Assembly: GCA_029204225.1 (NCBI GenBank)
Contig: CM055096.1
Coordinates: forward strand, 31,253,767-31,317,766
Direction: 5' to 3'
DNA: 64,000 bases
Source of the DNA: Diphasiastrum complanatum
Taxonomy: Eukaryota; Streptophyta; Lycopodiopsida; Lycopodiales; Lycopodiaceae
The notes below the pieces were generated by a model. The model was not told the origin of the DNA and did not search any database. It was given only the letters and a program-made list of their open reading frames with translations. A program made the translations under genes and the position numbers. Below are positions 46,150 through 58,271 of the stretch, in pieces (the stretch's first letter is position 1; every line of letters begins with the position of its first letter).

Positions 46150-47146
46150 TGTTGGATTGATTTCCTGTAAGTCACCTAAATCCCATTTTTAATTCGCCTC
46201 CATTCATGCTGCATATTTACTCGCGTTGTCGTGCGTCTGCATATTCACATGCAAATTCTCACAAGCGATGAAAAGACGAAAAGCAAAGGATGACGTCACA
46301 CCCTCTTCACGCTCATGCAGCTGCGCTAACAAACTGGACGACGACTGCAACCACCCACGATCTCCTACAGACAACACATCCACCCTGTACTTTCTTCATC
46401 TGCACACCTGTAGCATTATGTATATATATTGAATACCATTTGCGTATTCATTAACAAAATACAACAAGAGAAGAAGTTAGTAAGCGAGAGAGAACGAAGA
46501 AGAGAAGCTTATCAGAGATAGACAAAAAGTAGATGCTTAGTGCATTGATTCTTTAATAAGGTTTCATTCCTTTTACAGTTTGAATAAGCTTCGTAGGGCA
46601 CACGGTTTCGCCCACTACTGTCTTGTGCTCTACCACATTATTGACATGTATACTTGATATACTTAATCTGATATAGTTCTTTGTTCTGCATTTAGATTTG
46701 TGTTAATATTGCTATGCTTATTATTCATCATGTCTGATCTTTCTAGTTGCTCTTTCTGGTAATAGACGACTAACAATGCGAATGTTTCGCGACTAATTAT
46801 CAGTCGAGCACTGTCTAACTCATTGCGAATCATTTGCACACATAATTTGTCTAGCTATTCGTGACAAATTATTCTTCTGGCACTTTATTTATTAATGTTT
46901 GGCTATGTAATCAAGAACGGCCGTGATTTCCATCACTAATGTTCTGTTCGTTCTGATAGGCGTAGTCATGCTTTTGGAGAGAGTCGCATAGCTTGTTCTG
47001 CTGTGCACGAACATTTTTTGTTCGAGTTCGTTTCTCATTCATGTTTCGTTTCTCGTTCGTGTTCGTCTTACCCCTCTGAGCTAAATTTTTTGTTTTCTAA
47101 CATACGACACCTTTCTCAACTCTCGCTACTCCCCCTCTCTCCAACA
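46150..47146 (+). repeat. 3' LTR of the 40985 copia element
   Basis: 997 bp copy of the 5' LTR with a few small length differences, followed by the target duplication. Confidence 0.93.
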
Positions 47147-47385
47147 CTTTGGCTAGTAGTATACCTTCATCTTGAATTTCCAGAGATGGTAGTTATCTCC
47201 ATCGAGTTTGTCAATGAGAGATGAACTAGATGATGGATCCATTCTGGTTGAACGAGATCGTTGGTAGAAACAATGATTGTCGGAATACTCTTGGTTACGT
47301 GTTTGCTAGATAGACGTCTTGGGAGAAACAAGAACGATAATCCGCAGTAGAAATGAAGATTACTGAAATGTCCGCTCTGATACCA

Positions 47386-48296
47386 TGTTGTAAAACATGG
47401 GGATGATTGGTAGTGGAAGATTGAGCGTAGGCACGAAAACGCAACAATTAGCAACAAAAATATTGAAGATGAATCATTCATACAAAATTGTGCAAATGAA
47501 TAATATAGTAGTGAGACAAAAAATGCACCTAGATTAATATCAACAGTGAGTACAATGGCTTGAAGTTATAACTTCAACTTGTTGAGCGTGACAATGCTGG
47601 CTACAGAAGAACTCTGATTATAATATTAAAAAACACTTTTATTGCTTGATTCAACTAGTAGTATATATTTACAAGTGTCTCCAAAAAATATCTTACAAGC
47701 ATTGAATGCTATTTACGCCAATTGTTGTATATGTACAAATGACGGTGTCTGAGATCATGGAGAGAAGAGTGTGAGCAGTGGAGTGTGATAACTGGTATCG
47801 CTTTTCTCCTTTTACGTAGGCATTAAGTCTGCTATGGACCGCAAGTGACGTTCTCGCAGTACTTTTGTGGTTTCCCTTTCGGAACTTACTACCGCTGCAG
47901 ACCGCAAGTGATGCTCTTGCGAGACCTTGTGGTCTCTTTAGACCATCACTACTAACCGCAAGTGATGTTCTTGCGGGACCTTGTAGTCACCCTTTTGAAA
48001 TTCGCAACCGTAAGTGATGCTCTTGCAGGTCTTTGCACTACTCTTACAAAGGCCGCTACAGACCGCAAGAAGGGCTCTTGCGGGACCTTGCAATGACTTT
48101 TGATGTCTGTTTTCAAACATAGAGTATTTTTGCATACTATTGTGCAACTGTTCAAGTATTTAGAGTATTTCTACAAACTGTGCAACTACAGTAGAGTATT
48201 TTTGCAGACTATGCAACTGTACAATTATTTACATACAGAAATGGATGGATCTAGATTAGCAATGAGTTGAGGGATGGAGAGGATAGAAATCCAACA
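47386..48296 (-). repeat. LTR shared by two minus-strand copia elements
   Basis: 911 bp, TGTTGG...CAACA on the minus strand. A G-rich purine tract (AAGGGGGGG) lies on its upstream side and a primer-binding site (47374-47385) on its downstream side. It therefore acts both as 3' LTR of the right-hand remnant and as 5' LTR of the 32913-48296 element. Confidence 0.8.
47837..48095 (-). repeat. Five hairpin-type minisatellite units inside the LTR
   Basis: Units at about 47837, 47900, 47954, 48006 and 48061, spaced 52-63 bp. Each contains a (mostly) self-complementary CCGCAAG...CTTGCGG with a loop of about 7 nt, followed by GACCTTG(T/C). They lie 200-460 nt from the LTR start. Confidence 0.85.
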
Positions 48297-49003
48297 CCCC
48301 CCCTTAATCTGGATCCATGAATGCCTTGATCTTCAGACTAATAATAGCACACAAGAAATGTTATCCCTCAGCTTCCATTTGGAAATGGCCTGCTCATCGA
48401 CACTGGGAATCGGTTTGATTCCGACAACTATTTTCCAAAGTTCCTTGGCCATCAGAACTACTCTCATTTTGAATTTCCACAAGTGGTAGTTTGGACCATC
48501 GAGTTTGTCCACCATTAGAGTAGACTGTGGTTGCGAATCCATTTGGAATTTCAAGATGAGCATATGTAGATGTAGATTATATGACTGAAACTAGTTTTCA
48601 CAAGTGTCTACTCTATATCAGAACAGTCGTTCTGATAGTATAAGCTCTATAGAAGTTTTGATAAAGAAATCAGAAAGTAAACTGCTCTTGGGGATTGACA
48701 TATTGTGATGGTACGGAATGAAAAGACGAGATGGCAGTACTCCATCAATTCCTCGGTGTGTGCACTATGGTGATCGTAGACGAACACAAACAATTTGTTA
48801 GCACTTTGCGGAACCATAGCCAGTTCAGAGCTAGAGCTTATGATCGACACACATTAACAGTCATCAAAACATTTTAATCTATAAATAAATTTATTAGAAT
48901 ACAGCGAATCGATCAGAACAGAATAGAAAATGCATTCGACACAGCACATTACGATTTAGAATACTGGAACATCAATTAATATAAATCATAGAAAGTACAA
49001 GTC
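48297..49003 (-). mobile_element. Remnant of a second copia copy in tandem
   Basis: On the minus strand an incomplete LTR (49003-48646), a degraded primer-binding site near 48640, a gag start (MVDKLDGPNYHLWKFKMRVV, 48563-48340) and then directly the element end with purine tract before the shared LTR. Nearly all of gag and pol is gone. Its LTR is cut by the 49004 LTR. Confidence 0.65.
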
Positions 49004-49834
<831 letters not shown>

Positions 49835-49837
49835 ATT

Positions 49838-49856
49838 TTGGCATCGTTGTTGGGGA
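49838..49856 (+). promoter_or_regulatory. Degenerate tRNA-Asp primer-binding site
   Basis: TTGGCATCGTTGTTGGGGA resembles TTGGCGCCGTTGCCGGGGA, the tRNA-Asp type site of plant Tat/Athila-like gypsy elements. It starts 4 nt after the LTR. Confidence 0.7.
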
Positions 49857-50179
49857 GCTATGCCAATTTTTCATTTTCAACATGTTATGATCAAACCATG
49901 ATTTTGGTCTTAAATTAGGTAATTAAAATCGTATGATTGACTGCTCTTCTACTTCTGCAATCAAACTCTGTTTTGTGTTCGCCTCCTGTCATAGTAGTGC
50001 ACACACCGAGGGAATTGGTCGACCACTTTGCCTTCGCGTAGTAGTAGGATTATTCGGATCTGATTGTTAAACTTGTCCGTCCACCACGATCATACTTCAA
50101 CATCCTTGACAGTCCGTGTTGTACCACCAAACCATGCTTTTAGCCTCATATAAAAAAATTTGATGACTCAAAGATGAGC

Positions 50180-51937
50180 ATGTGAGGTCGTTCTATAGTG
50201 TTTTGATCAAAATTAGATTGTTCTTGCTTGATTAGATCAAAATTGCCAATCTAGATCAAGATTTGAGTGCTAGTTTTGTAACAGATTGATTAACCAAGTA
50301 TCCAATCACTCTTGAGGATCTTTTGTAGATTCATTTAAAGTCCTAAGCATTGGTTTTCAAAATGGCATCAGAGCCAAGTACAAGAGTTTAAGTGTTGATC
50401 AAAACTCAATCCAACTTTAGCAAGTCTGATGTTAAAGAACTAGTTTTGAGACAAGCTAAACTAAGTGATTGTTTAGTATGTTAGCTTTGGAAATCTTTGA
50501 GTCCACATGCTTTGTGCATGTTCATTTCAATTTAAGGACCAAAAGGAAATCCTGCATCAATGATGGTAGGATATTGCTCTTCAAGAAAAATTTATTGGAT
50601 TTACATTTCCTCTACTAAGAGAGTTATTATTAATAGAGATGTAGTCTTCTATGAAGGGAAGAAATATAAGTTTGAAGAAGCATTTGTGGATTTGCAACCA
50701 ATCCAAATCATTGATGGCTTGGAGTCAAGTCAAGAGGAGGAGCAAGCTCAAGATCCCAAGACTCCAAGAAAGTCTTCAAGTTACACTATGGAGCCATCAA
50801 GGCTCACTTATATGGATAAAGCAAGGCAAACTGAATGGCATGATGCCTAGTTTTGAAGTGTGCTACATTGAAGCAAGCATCAAGAAAGTGCAATATGCTA
50901 GATCTCGGCCATCCTCACTTATCTCTCACTTATCTCTGGCCATTGAAGACTTCAAATTATTGTTTCACATGTCAACTCAGCAAGCTACTTTAGTCCTTTA
51001 AAGATCTCACATGGATCTATGCATGTATAAAGACACATCTATGGAACATCTTGTAAGGGATCCTTTAAGAGGTGGTGAAAGGTCCTTCATGGATATCATT
51101 CTTTATAGGAGCCTTATAGGTTCCTTGTTTGTAGATGGAATTCTTCTAAGGGTATTCATTTATTTAATTAAGATCAACTCTTGGAGTGTGTATTATCAAG
51201 CTAAATTTGAGGAGTGTGAAAATTGGCAAATACTAGCTTGATAAACACATAGTTTATTGTACATTTTGTAATCCACAGGTGTGAGAACATGTTCCCACGT
51301 GTGAGAAATAGGCCTAGGGTAATTAGGTCTTGATTCTAGGAGTTAAATAAGAAGTTTGGTCAAGTTTCCTAAAATTTAGGAGCTAGAGTCCAAAATTCAA
51401 GGAAGTTGATGTTGATCTAAGTACCATAGATGGTATACCTAATAGTTAGGTCAAATTGACTTGAGTAGGTCAACCTAATGCTTCTTGGTTTCCAAGGGGA
51501 GGCTCGAACCTGGGACCAAAGAAACAGGTCAACCTAATGACTTTTTGGTACCTAAACACGTGTTGTACCTGCTCAGCCATCCAAGGATAGGATCATCTTT
51601 GTACTTGAAAATCAATCAATCACTATGGGAGAGATCATGATTTTGGAGCACTTGACAATTTTGAGTTTTTACACCACGTGTTGAGATTTTTTGATCTGAA
51701 TGCAATCCAAACTTGGTAAAGTTAATTCTCATACTACATACTGTACTTCACATGTGTGAGGTCATTCTATAGTGTTTTGATCAAAATTAGATTGTTCTTG
51801 CTTGATTGGATCAAAATTGCCAATCTAGATCAAGATTTGAGTGCTAGTTTTGCAATAGATTGATTAACCAAGTATCCAATCAGTCTTGAGGATCTTTTGT
51901 AGATCCATTTAGGGTCCTGTGACATTGGTTTTCAACA
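50180..51937 (+). mobile_element. Small, internally deleted copia derivative
   Basis: A truncated 5' LTR (50180-50362) matches the end of the 3' LTR (51755-51937). The primer-binding-site variant TGGCATCAGAGCC (50363-50375) follows the first. The interior keeps only a piece around the integrase/polymerase junction (50560-50850, IIWRDVVFYEG-type text INRDVVFYEGKKYKFEEA, SSYTMEPSRLTYMDKARQ) and an end piece before 51215. The 3' LTR begins TGTGAAAATTGG (51215). Broken. Confidence 0.75.
51495..51592 (-). promoter_or_regulatory. tRNA-like Pol III boxes inside an LTR, possible SINE
   Basis: On the minus strand GGATGGCTGAGCAGGTA (box A-like) is followed about 75 nt later by AGGTTCGAGCC (box B-like). 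It is within the 3' LTR of the 50180 element. Stem pairing is weak, so a tRNA-derived SINE or chance are both possible. Confidence 0.4.
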
Positions 51938-51939
51938 TT

Positions 51940-54455
51940 TTGAATGTGCTCATCTCCTTCTCATTGTTGTATAAGCTGATTCATATCAAAAGTTTGATAT
52001 ATCCTTCAAGTATTCAAATCTATGTTTGAGCGAATTTGATGACTGACTAGTGAATGTCAATATTATCTAACACTTCTGCAAGCTACACTTGGGAACAAGA
52101 CTATATAATTTGTCAAATCAACAAAAGACAATGAAAGTTGATCCGTCAACTTGAGCGGTTAAACTAATGAATCAATCTAGAATGACAACCAATCTAGCTA
52201 CCATTGAGCACAATCAAAAAGAAAAAGAATTAGAAATCTTGTGATGATAATGATGGACAACTATAAAAAGTGACTCCCAACTAAGGTTGTTCCAAAATCA
52301 TCGCAAATAAGAATGCAACAAGCCATATCAAGATCTATGTATGCTCAAAATTATCTACTAACTTTTTTCTCGATATACTAAAAGATAGGGACAATGTGTA
52401 CTTAAGTTATAGGCGCAATAGCATAGCTTGATCAACTTTTTTTGTGATGAAAACGAAAACAAAGAAAGTTCTTGCTAAAGCTTGAACTTTGTCTAAAATT
52501 ATGTATTCAAACCATTGTAGATTATAAAATTCACTAAAGTCAATCTCAAATAGAGCACATCCTAAAAAGTATACAATAATGTTTTGGTTTCTTGAGATAG
52601 CTCCAACTTTTTTGGCATTTCAATTCACTCACCTTCACATGACTTCTTCCTCCTTGAGGAGTCTCGACAATCATATCCCTATTCTCTAGAAGATTATTGC
52701 ATAGTTGTTCAAGAATTACTATGTGAGACACAAAAAGTCCTCTTTCACCGAAGGGAAAACTTCCCTCTCGAAACTACCAATATAGTAGTTTAAAACAATT
52801 TTTCCTACATTTTTTCTCCTTCCATACATTGCCAGATTGGCATCCAACCCATTTGTATTCCAATCGATTCATGTGATCCTTGTTCTAAGCTTTTGTGTCA
52901 ATTATGGCTTGCACAAATGTTGAATACTCTAAAAAAACTCATTAAGAACATACGAAGATTGATTCAAAACTAATTCAACAAGACATTGCATATTTTACGA
53001 ATTAAGCTATTGTATGCCAACCTTGCTTTCAAACTAGAAATTTTTTTACTCGATTCTTAAATTTTGCTTGCAAACTAGATGATTAATTATTAGCAAGTTA
53101 TAACACATTTACATGTAAGACTCGTTAAAATTTCAAAAATGGTATGACTTGCATTTAAAATAGATGTTGGCTTAAAGTGAAATTAGTGTTTGTGTGAGGT
53201 GATTTGATCTTGACCTTTAGATTTGCCATGTCATGTGGACCACTACCAAAACCTTTCTATTGGATATTGAAGGTGATTAACCTTAATCATGATGTCGAAA
53301 ATAGAGGCCCTTCTTTAGTCCAAAAAGGCACTAATGGTGTACCTAAATAGGTATGTTTCTTCGAACTCAAAAGAAAACCGACACAACATGCAACCAAGTG
53401 CTCGTGAATCTTTGGAAGCAACATCACTAGATGCCCTCTCACCCCAAATGTTATTCATGACAACCAAGAAGCCCTTGATCCTAGGACCCAAAGAAAATTA
53501 ATAAAACTTCACAAAAGGGCGATTCATACTACATGAGAGATGGACCATCAGAGAGGACAATATCATGAGCTTTCTCTGTAAAATCATCACTAAGCTTGAA
53601 CCATGAACTCAAATAATAAACTTAAAAAACTATAAGCACTACATAAAGAAAGAGATTAAACAACAAATAGTTTATTTGCCAAAGCGTGTGCTACAAGAAA
53701 AGCAAAGACTCAAAACATAGGCGATTGTAACTTAGATTTGAACTAACTTAAATTTGACCTAGTTTGTAACTCGAATTGTTGCCACATTTTTCCAAGGCTA
53801 TTCTCACCATAGCTTTCTTTTACATCAGAATTTCTAATATTTGTTGCAAAAAAAAAAAAAATTTAAGAATATCTAATTAATGCTTAAAGGCAAAGTAAAG
53901 ATTGAAAACTTATAGAAGCCAGCAAACAACAATGTAGGATGGAGTGAATCTAGCCACATAAGAATATGAATGCCATTTTAAAATAATTTCCAAAACCACT
54001 ACCCTTTTTGAGATTTTTGTGCACACACTTATTCCTTTAAGAGAAACATTTTGTAAACTTGTAAGGATTGGCACAAATCCTTCTCTCCAAAACTGATATG
54101 ATAGTATATCTATCAAGGCCAACATCCTCTGTAACAAATTAAACCTTGGTCCTAGCCGAAGCAGTGAACACATAACTGCACACTTTTTTTTTTTGAATGA
54201 ATGTACCAATCGGACAATTGATTGATAAAGTAGATTGAGTATAGTATAGTATCAGTATCTTATGGTGAAATGTCGTATCCACAGTTCATACATTGTCATA
54301 AAGAAAGCATCATACTTAATGGGTGGGGAGTGCCACTCGAAGTGCTTTTGGACCTGCCATACATGTATATTGCATTCATTCAAAGGCAAAATATTAGTTA
54401 TATATGAAATGATAAAATTGCAAACATGCTGCTAGTACATACCTACAATAACATA
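51940..54455. other. No supportable gene
   Basis: Very AT-rich, with short chance frames only. No LTR, domain or splice context recognised. Confidence 0.45.
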
Positions 54456-54458
54456 TAA

Positions 54459-54464
54459 CCTCTC

Positions 54465-54508
<44 letters not shown>
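54459..54508 (+). repeat. (CT)n microsatellite at the LINE 5' side
   Basis: About 24 CT units with one interruption, ending where the truncated LINE begins. Confidence 0.97.
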
Positions 54509-55588
54509 GATTACCATGTTATCAAACATGATTCGAGCTAAGCCCTCAGTTCCACACCATATCATCCTGGCTAAGTACACCACTTCAGCTTAATGCCCAT
54601 TTTCAACTTATTATTTGCATTCAAAGAGTCATGGAATTCTGAGTCACAAATTCGAGATACTCTTGAATGGCACTTGCATCCTCGCAACATCTCCATTCTC
54701 AACGATATGATCTCTCATGGTATTCTCAGGTCTCTCGCTTACTTAACACATTTGGCATTTCCTTTACACATCTCCTAGCTGTTTCCCATCACTATATCGG
54801 ACGTTTCATCTATCGTGCCTATATTCAACGTACCTGGCATGGTGAGTTGGAGATCAAACCTGACATTTAATGGACTCACTTCTCAGAGTTGGATACGATT
54901 GGTTTGCTGATTCTACCTCACTATCCAAACATTGGTCTTCCGCATGGTCTTAGATTCTAATTGGGCCAGCTTCGTGTTTCTTCATACTAGCTTGCAGTTG
55001 AGATGGAACGTTTTCAAGGTATCCCACTTGCGGAGAGGCTTTGCCAGCCTTGTACCCTTGACGAGGTCGAGGATCACTTCATTTTCAGATGTCGTTTACA
55101 TTATGAGATCAGGGGGAGATTCTTTTGCCTCTTCAAATTCTCTCCAAGACATTACACTCTCTCATGATGTATGTAGAGCATCCCAAAAACTCATAAAAAC
55201 ACATTTTCAAAAAGAAAACCCTAAAAAAGTTTTTTCGAACCCTTACCTCCCGTTTTAAACACATTTCAAAACAACGTACAAAACATACTAGAGAAACATT
55301 GTATCTCATAGCTCCAGATTACCTCTTTCTTCTCTGGGAGAAGATCTCATGATGATTTTGAATATGATGATGAGGTTGGTATTCGTATTCATGACCACAT
55401 CAACGACATCAACGTCATACCTCATGGGATTGGCCATATTACCTCTTTCTTCAGCAAGATTTGATGATCCCCTAGCATCACTACATCTATTTATTTATGT
55501 CTATCTATTTTTAGTCTTTAGTCTAGTCGTATACTTTTATATTTTTGGAGACGTTTCTATGCTCCCACGCATTTGAAAGACAGTAATA

Positions 55589-55591
<3 letters not shown>
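54509..55591 (+). mobile_element. 5'-truncated LINE, ORF2 end and 3' untranslated region
   Basis: The plus strand reads MIRAKPSVPHHIILAKY, then a degraded helical region, GLLILPHYPNIGLPHG, LGQLRVSSY and RLCQPCTLDEVEDHFIFRC. These match the end of LINE A ORF2 (MIRAKPSLLHDIILAE, MGQLRVSSHQLAIE, ICQLCSL). The cysteine-rich end is better kept here. The 3' untranslated region contains GAGACGTTTCTATGCTCC and ends CAGTAATAAAGC, followed by (TC)n. Several stops and frame changes; a dead copy. Confidence 0.85.

Positions 55592-55671
<80 letters not shown>
55592..55671 (+). repeat. (TC)n tail of the LINE
   Basis: About 40 TC units directly after the LINE 3' end. Confidence 0.97.
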
Positions 55672-55676
<5 letters not shown>

Positions 55677-55679
55677 AAA

Positions 55680-57660
55680 TTCTATGGAAGTGGTTCTATG
55701 TTTTTCGAACTCAGTCAAAAGCTCAAAAAAAAATTGTATTCTAAAAGTAATATGTGCATGTGTTGAATACCATTATATTCCCGACTTAGTTGTAAAAATG
55801 TGCACGTCTGTCAAAAGACTTATTAGTAGTTGATTGAGTCATTGGCCTCCATGGTTTGCTTATAACTAAGCTGCATGCACTTATTTTAACATTAAGTCTC
55901 TTTTGAAGGAGTTGACCCATCAACAGTCAGGTGTCCCATGTTGTGTAGACCACATGAGGGCCATGGTGGTCAAGCCACATGTTAGCGTTAGGAGGACTTG
56001 GGCTTAGGAGAGTCCTCAGAAAAATGGCAAAATTCTAGAGAGGATGCCTACCTTATGTGTAGTTGGTTGGGTGGACCAAAAACAAAGTCGTATGTATTAC
56101 CATGATGCACAAACTTTGAGATTGATAAAGTCTAAGTATATCTGGTATCTCACAAAATTGGTGTGTGGTATTTGGTATAGGAGCCTCAGATCAATAGAGT
56201 TCCAGGAGAAGCTCGAATTGCTACTAGGAATAGCTAACTCGCTGAGTAGCAACGTGACTAGATCGGTTTAGAATCAAAATCAAAATTAAAATCGTTAGGT
56301 TTGAAGCATTTTTCAAACTTTTGAACAGACTACAAGGTAAATTAAGGCTGGGAATCTCAATGTTGGAGTTAAAGTCATCATTTCAAGCCAAATATATATA
56401 GTAGCGATAGTTTGTTGCAAATGAAGGAGTCCAGTTTCTTGTCTAGATGAGAAGGGGACGACCATATGTAAAACTCGTATATTTGGATAGCAAATTTTGG
56501 GTAAAAGTGCTTTGGAATCTGTGCAAAACAGACAAGTGCAAAAATTGAGATGGTCAACAACAATTTGGGCTTTGATGGGTTGCAAAAAGCAAGATCTGAA
56601 ATTGCATTAACATTAGTAGCAAAAACAAGCCAAAGTTGGGTTAATTTGGTAATGAAAAAGCCAATTGAAGTCAGTTTTATCACATGGGGCTTGGCATTTT
56701 GCGAGTTTCTTTCTTGCCATGAGTCAATAAAAAGATAGCACATGGTGTGCTACCTTTTAATGTCTATTAATAAGAATTGTGGTTTGGCACATAGTTAAAA
56801 ATCCCATAATGAAATGCCAAAATAAGAAAATTTTGAAGTTAAAGAAAAAATTTAGCCTCCAAATATGACACGCCGGCGTGCTAAAAAAAAAAGAATTGGC
56901 TGAATCGCTTGGCACACCGGCATGCTAGGTCCATTTAATTTTCAAAAGAGAAGATGACCCTGTTTAGACAAATGGTCAGGAAGTCAAAGTTGTAGCTTCC
57001 ACTGAAGACAAACCTAGGCGTTTTCTGGGCAAGCATACAAGTAGAAAGACGTATATACATTTGTTACAGGAAGGGCAACAAGGGCAGGCAAAGAAAAGCC
57101 AAGGGAAAATTCATAGTGGCTAGAAAAGAACGAGAGTTGGAGCTCTCAAGGAAAAAAGGTTATTTGGACAGCCTGTTGTCTAAAGGTGTCATTGTCCCAG
57201 TTTGTTGTTACCATAAGACCGAGAGCAAGCAAAGAGAGATAATTTATATGTTTTGAGGTGCTTGCAGATACACGCGTGCAAAGAATGCCCATATAAACAT
57301 ATGAGAATCTTGTATAATTTTCGTGTAGACAGACCAGAATAGGAAATTCATACTGTGGCAAGAGCCAACTCAAGAGTTGCATGCCGCAAGAGTGTTCTAG
57401 TCACTCCGTCGGGAACATTGTCAAAATAGGCACAACAAGGGCTTAGAGTATCAATTTTCAGCTACTTCCCTCATTCTTTATGTAAGGAAGCATGTGTGTT
57501 AGAGATGCTTGATACAAGATGACACAAGATCCTTCTCCAGTCACACTATAAATCTTTGCCTCTTGATACTTTTATTCCTAGTATGAAATGAAGAACACCA
57601 AGATCCACCATCTTAAACTCTTTAGACTTTACACGTGTGAACCACAACTTCCTACACGGA
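55680..57660. other. No supportable gene
   Basis: Short frames on both strands, none with a recognised domain. CACGCCGGCGTG-type words near 56872 are too few to interpret. Confidence 0.4.
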
Positions 57661-57697
57661 TTGAGGATTGAGGACAAACCACAAAGTGATAATCAGT

Positions 57698-57943
57698 GCA
57701 TTGTACTTGAAGAAAGGCATGCAAAAGAACAATCTACACAAGCTTGAAGCTAGAAATCTCAAAATCAGCAACTCTCTCCAATTTTTCATTACACAAAATG
57801 AGATCCACTTGATAATGAATGCATTGGACTTGGAGAAATGCATGCAAAAGAAGAATCTACACAAGCTTGATGCTAGAAATCTCAAAATCACCAACTCTCT
57901 CCAACTTTTCATCACACAAAATGAGATCCGAAGGGTATATACA
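57698..57943 (+). repeat. Two 123-bp tandem units
   Basis: A unit starting GCATTG(T/G)ACTTG and containing AATCTACACAAGCTTGA and AAATCTCAAAATCA occurs twice with a 123-bp period and about 10% difference. The period is a multiple of three, so a 92-codon plus-strand frame stays open through both. Confidence 0.85.
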
Positions 57944-58108
57944 TAAAGGCTGAGCCCGAGCTAGTTTGTGTAGTTTCACTGAATCACGATTCGATGCTAA
58001 TTGAATAGCAATTCCGATTTGAATCCGATTTGGCCAAATCGAATCTCCGAATTAGATTTTCCTTGATTTTTTTTTTTTTGACAAGATCCGGTTACAGAGG
58101 GGTCCTAT

Positions 58109-58110
<2 letters not shown>

Positions 58111-58200
<90 letters not shown>

Positions 58201-58215
58201 AAGAAAGAAAGAAAG
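58111..58215. repeat. (GA)n(GAAA)n microsatellite
   Basis: About 43 GA units then five GAAA units. It is the tail of the minus-strand LINE end. Confidence 0.97.
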
Positions 58216-58265
58216 CTTTATTAATGTCTTTTCCATGCCAAAAGGCATATAAGACTAATGAAGTA
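58111..58265 (-). mobile_element. LINE 3'-end fragment with (TC)n tail
   Basis: The minus strand reads TTAGTCTTATATGCCTTTTG and then GACATTAATAAAGC, followed by (TTTC)n and (TC)n (58111-58215). This matches the other LINE ends at 2700 and 59650. Only the 3' end is present. The copia LTR at 58272 starts directly beside it. Confidence 0.7.
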
Positions 58266-58271
58266 CAGGTC

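Larger units (their letters stand above)
40985..47146 (+). mobile_element. Ty1/copia element, full length with both LTRs, broken coding
   Basis: 5' LTR 40985-42023 (1039 bp) and 3' LTR 46150-47146 (997 bp), both TGTTGGAT...TCTCCAACA. Target duplication CTTTG at 40980-40984 and 47147-47151. Primer-binding site TGGTATCAGAGC at 42024-42035; purine tract CAGAGGGGG before 46150. Order: gag (42182-43022, DKLDGANYHLWKFKMKIVLM; knuckle CRYCKQNNHEIQDC), protease (WFLDSGATQHM near 43090), GAG-pre-integrase and integrase (43411-44301), reverse transcriptase (44465 to about 45240), RNase H (to about 46080). All domains are recognisable, with about ten breaks. It lies opposite in strand to, and within the gag of, the 32913-48296 element. 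Confidence 0.93.
32913..48296 (-). mobile_element. Old Ty1/copia element, host of two nested copia insertions
   Basis: Minus-strand copia. Its 5' LTR is 47386-48296 (TGTTGGATTTC...TTTACAACA), followed by the primer-binding site TGGTATCAGAGC (47374-47385). Its gag lies in three pieces: 47152-47373, 40707-40979 and 34363-34728. The first gap holds a plus-strand copia (CTTTG duplication) and the second a minus-strand copia (GAGAT duplication). After gag come a zinc-knuckle and protease region (about 34330-34090), GAG-pre-integrase and integrase start (34021-33500, LWHLRLGHLNFNS), and an RNase H remnant (33341-32913). Most of the polymerase is gone and no 3' LTR was recognised. Heavily broken and the oldest layer of the nest. 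Confidence 0.82.

Noticed and set aside
47837-48095. Regularly spaced repeats that might look like a CRISPR array
   Set aside because: Units diverge, the spacing is uneven, the segments between repeats are themselves related, and the host is a plant. They are minisatellite units inside an LTR.
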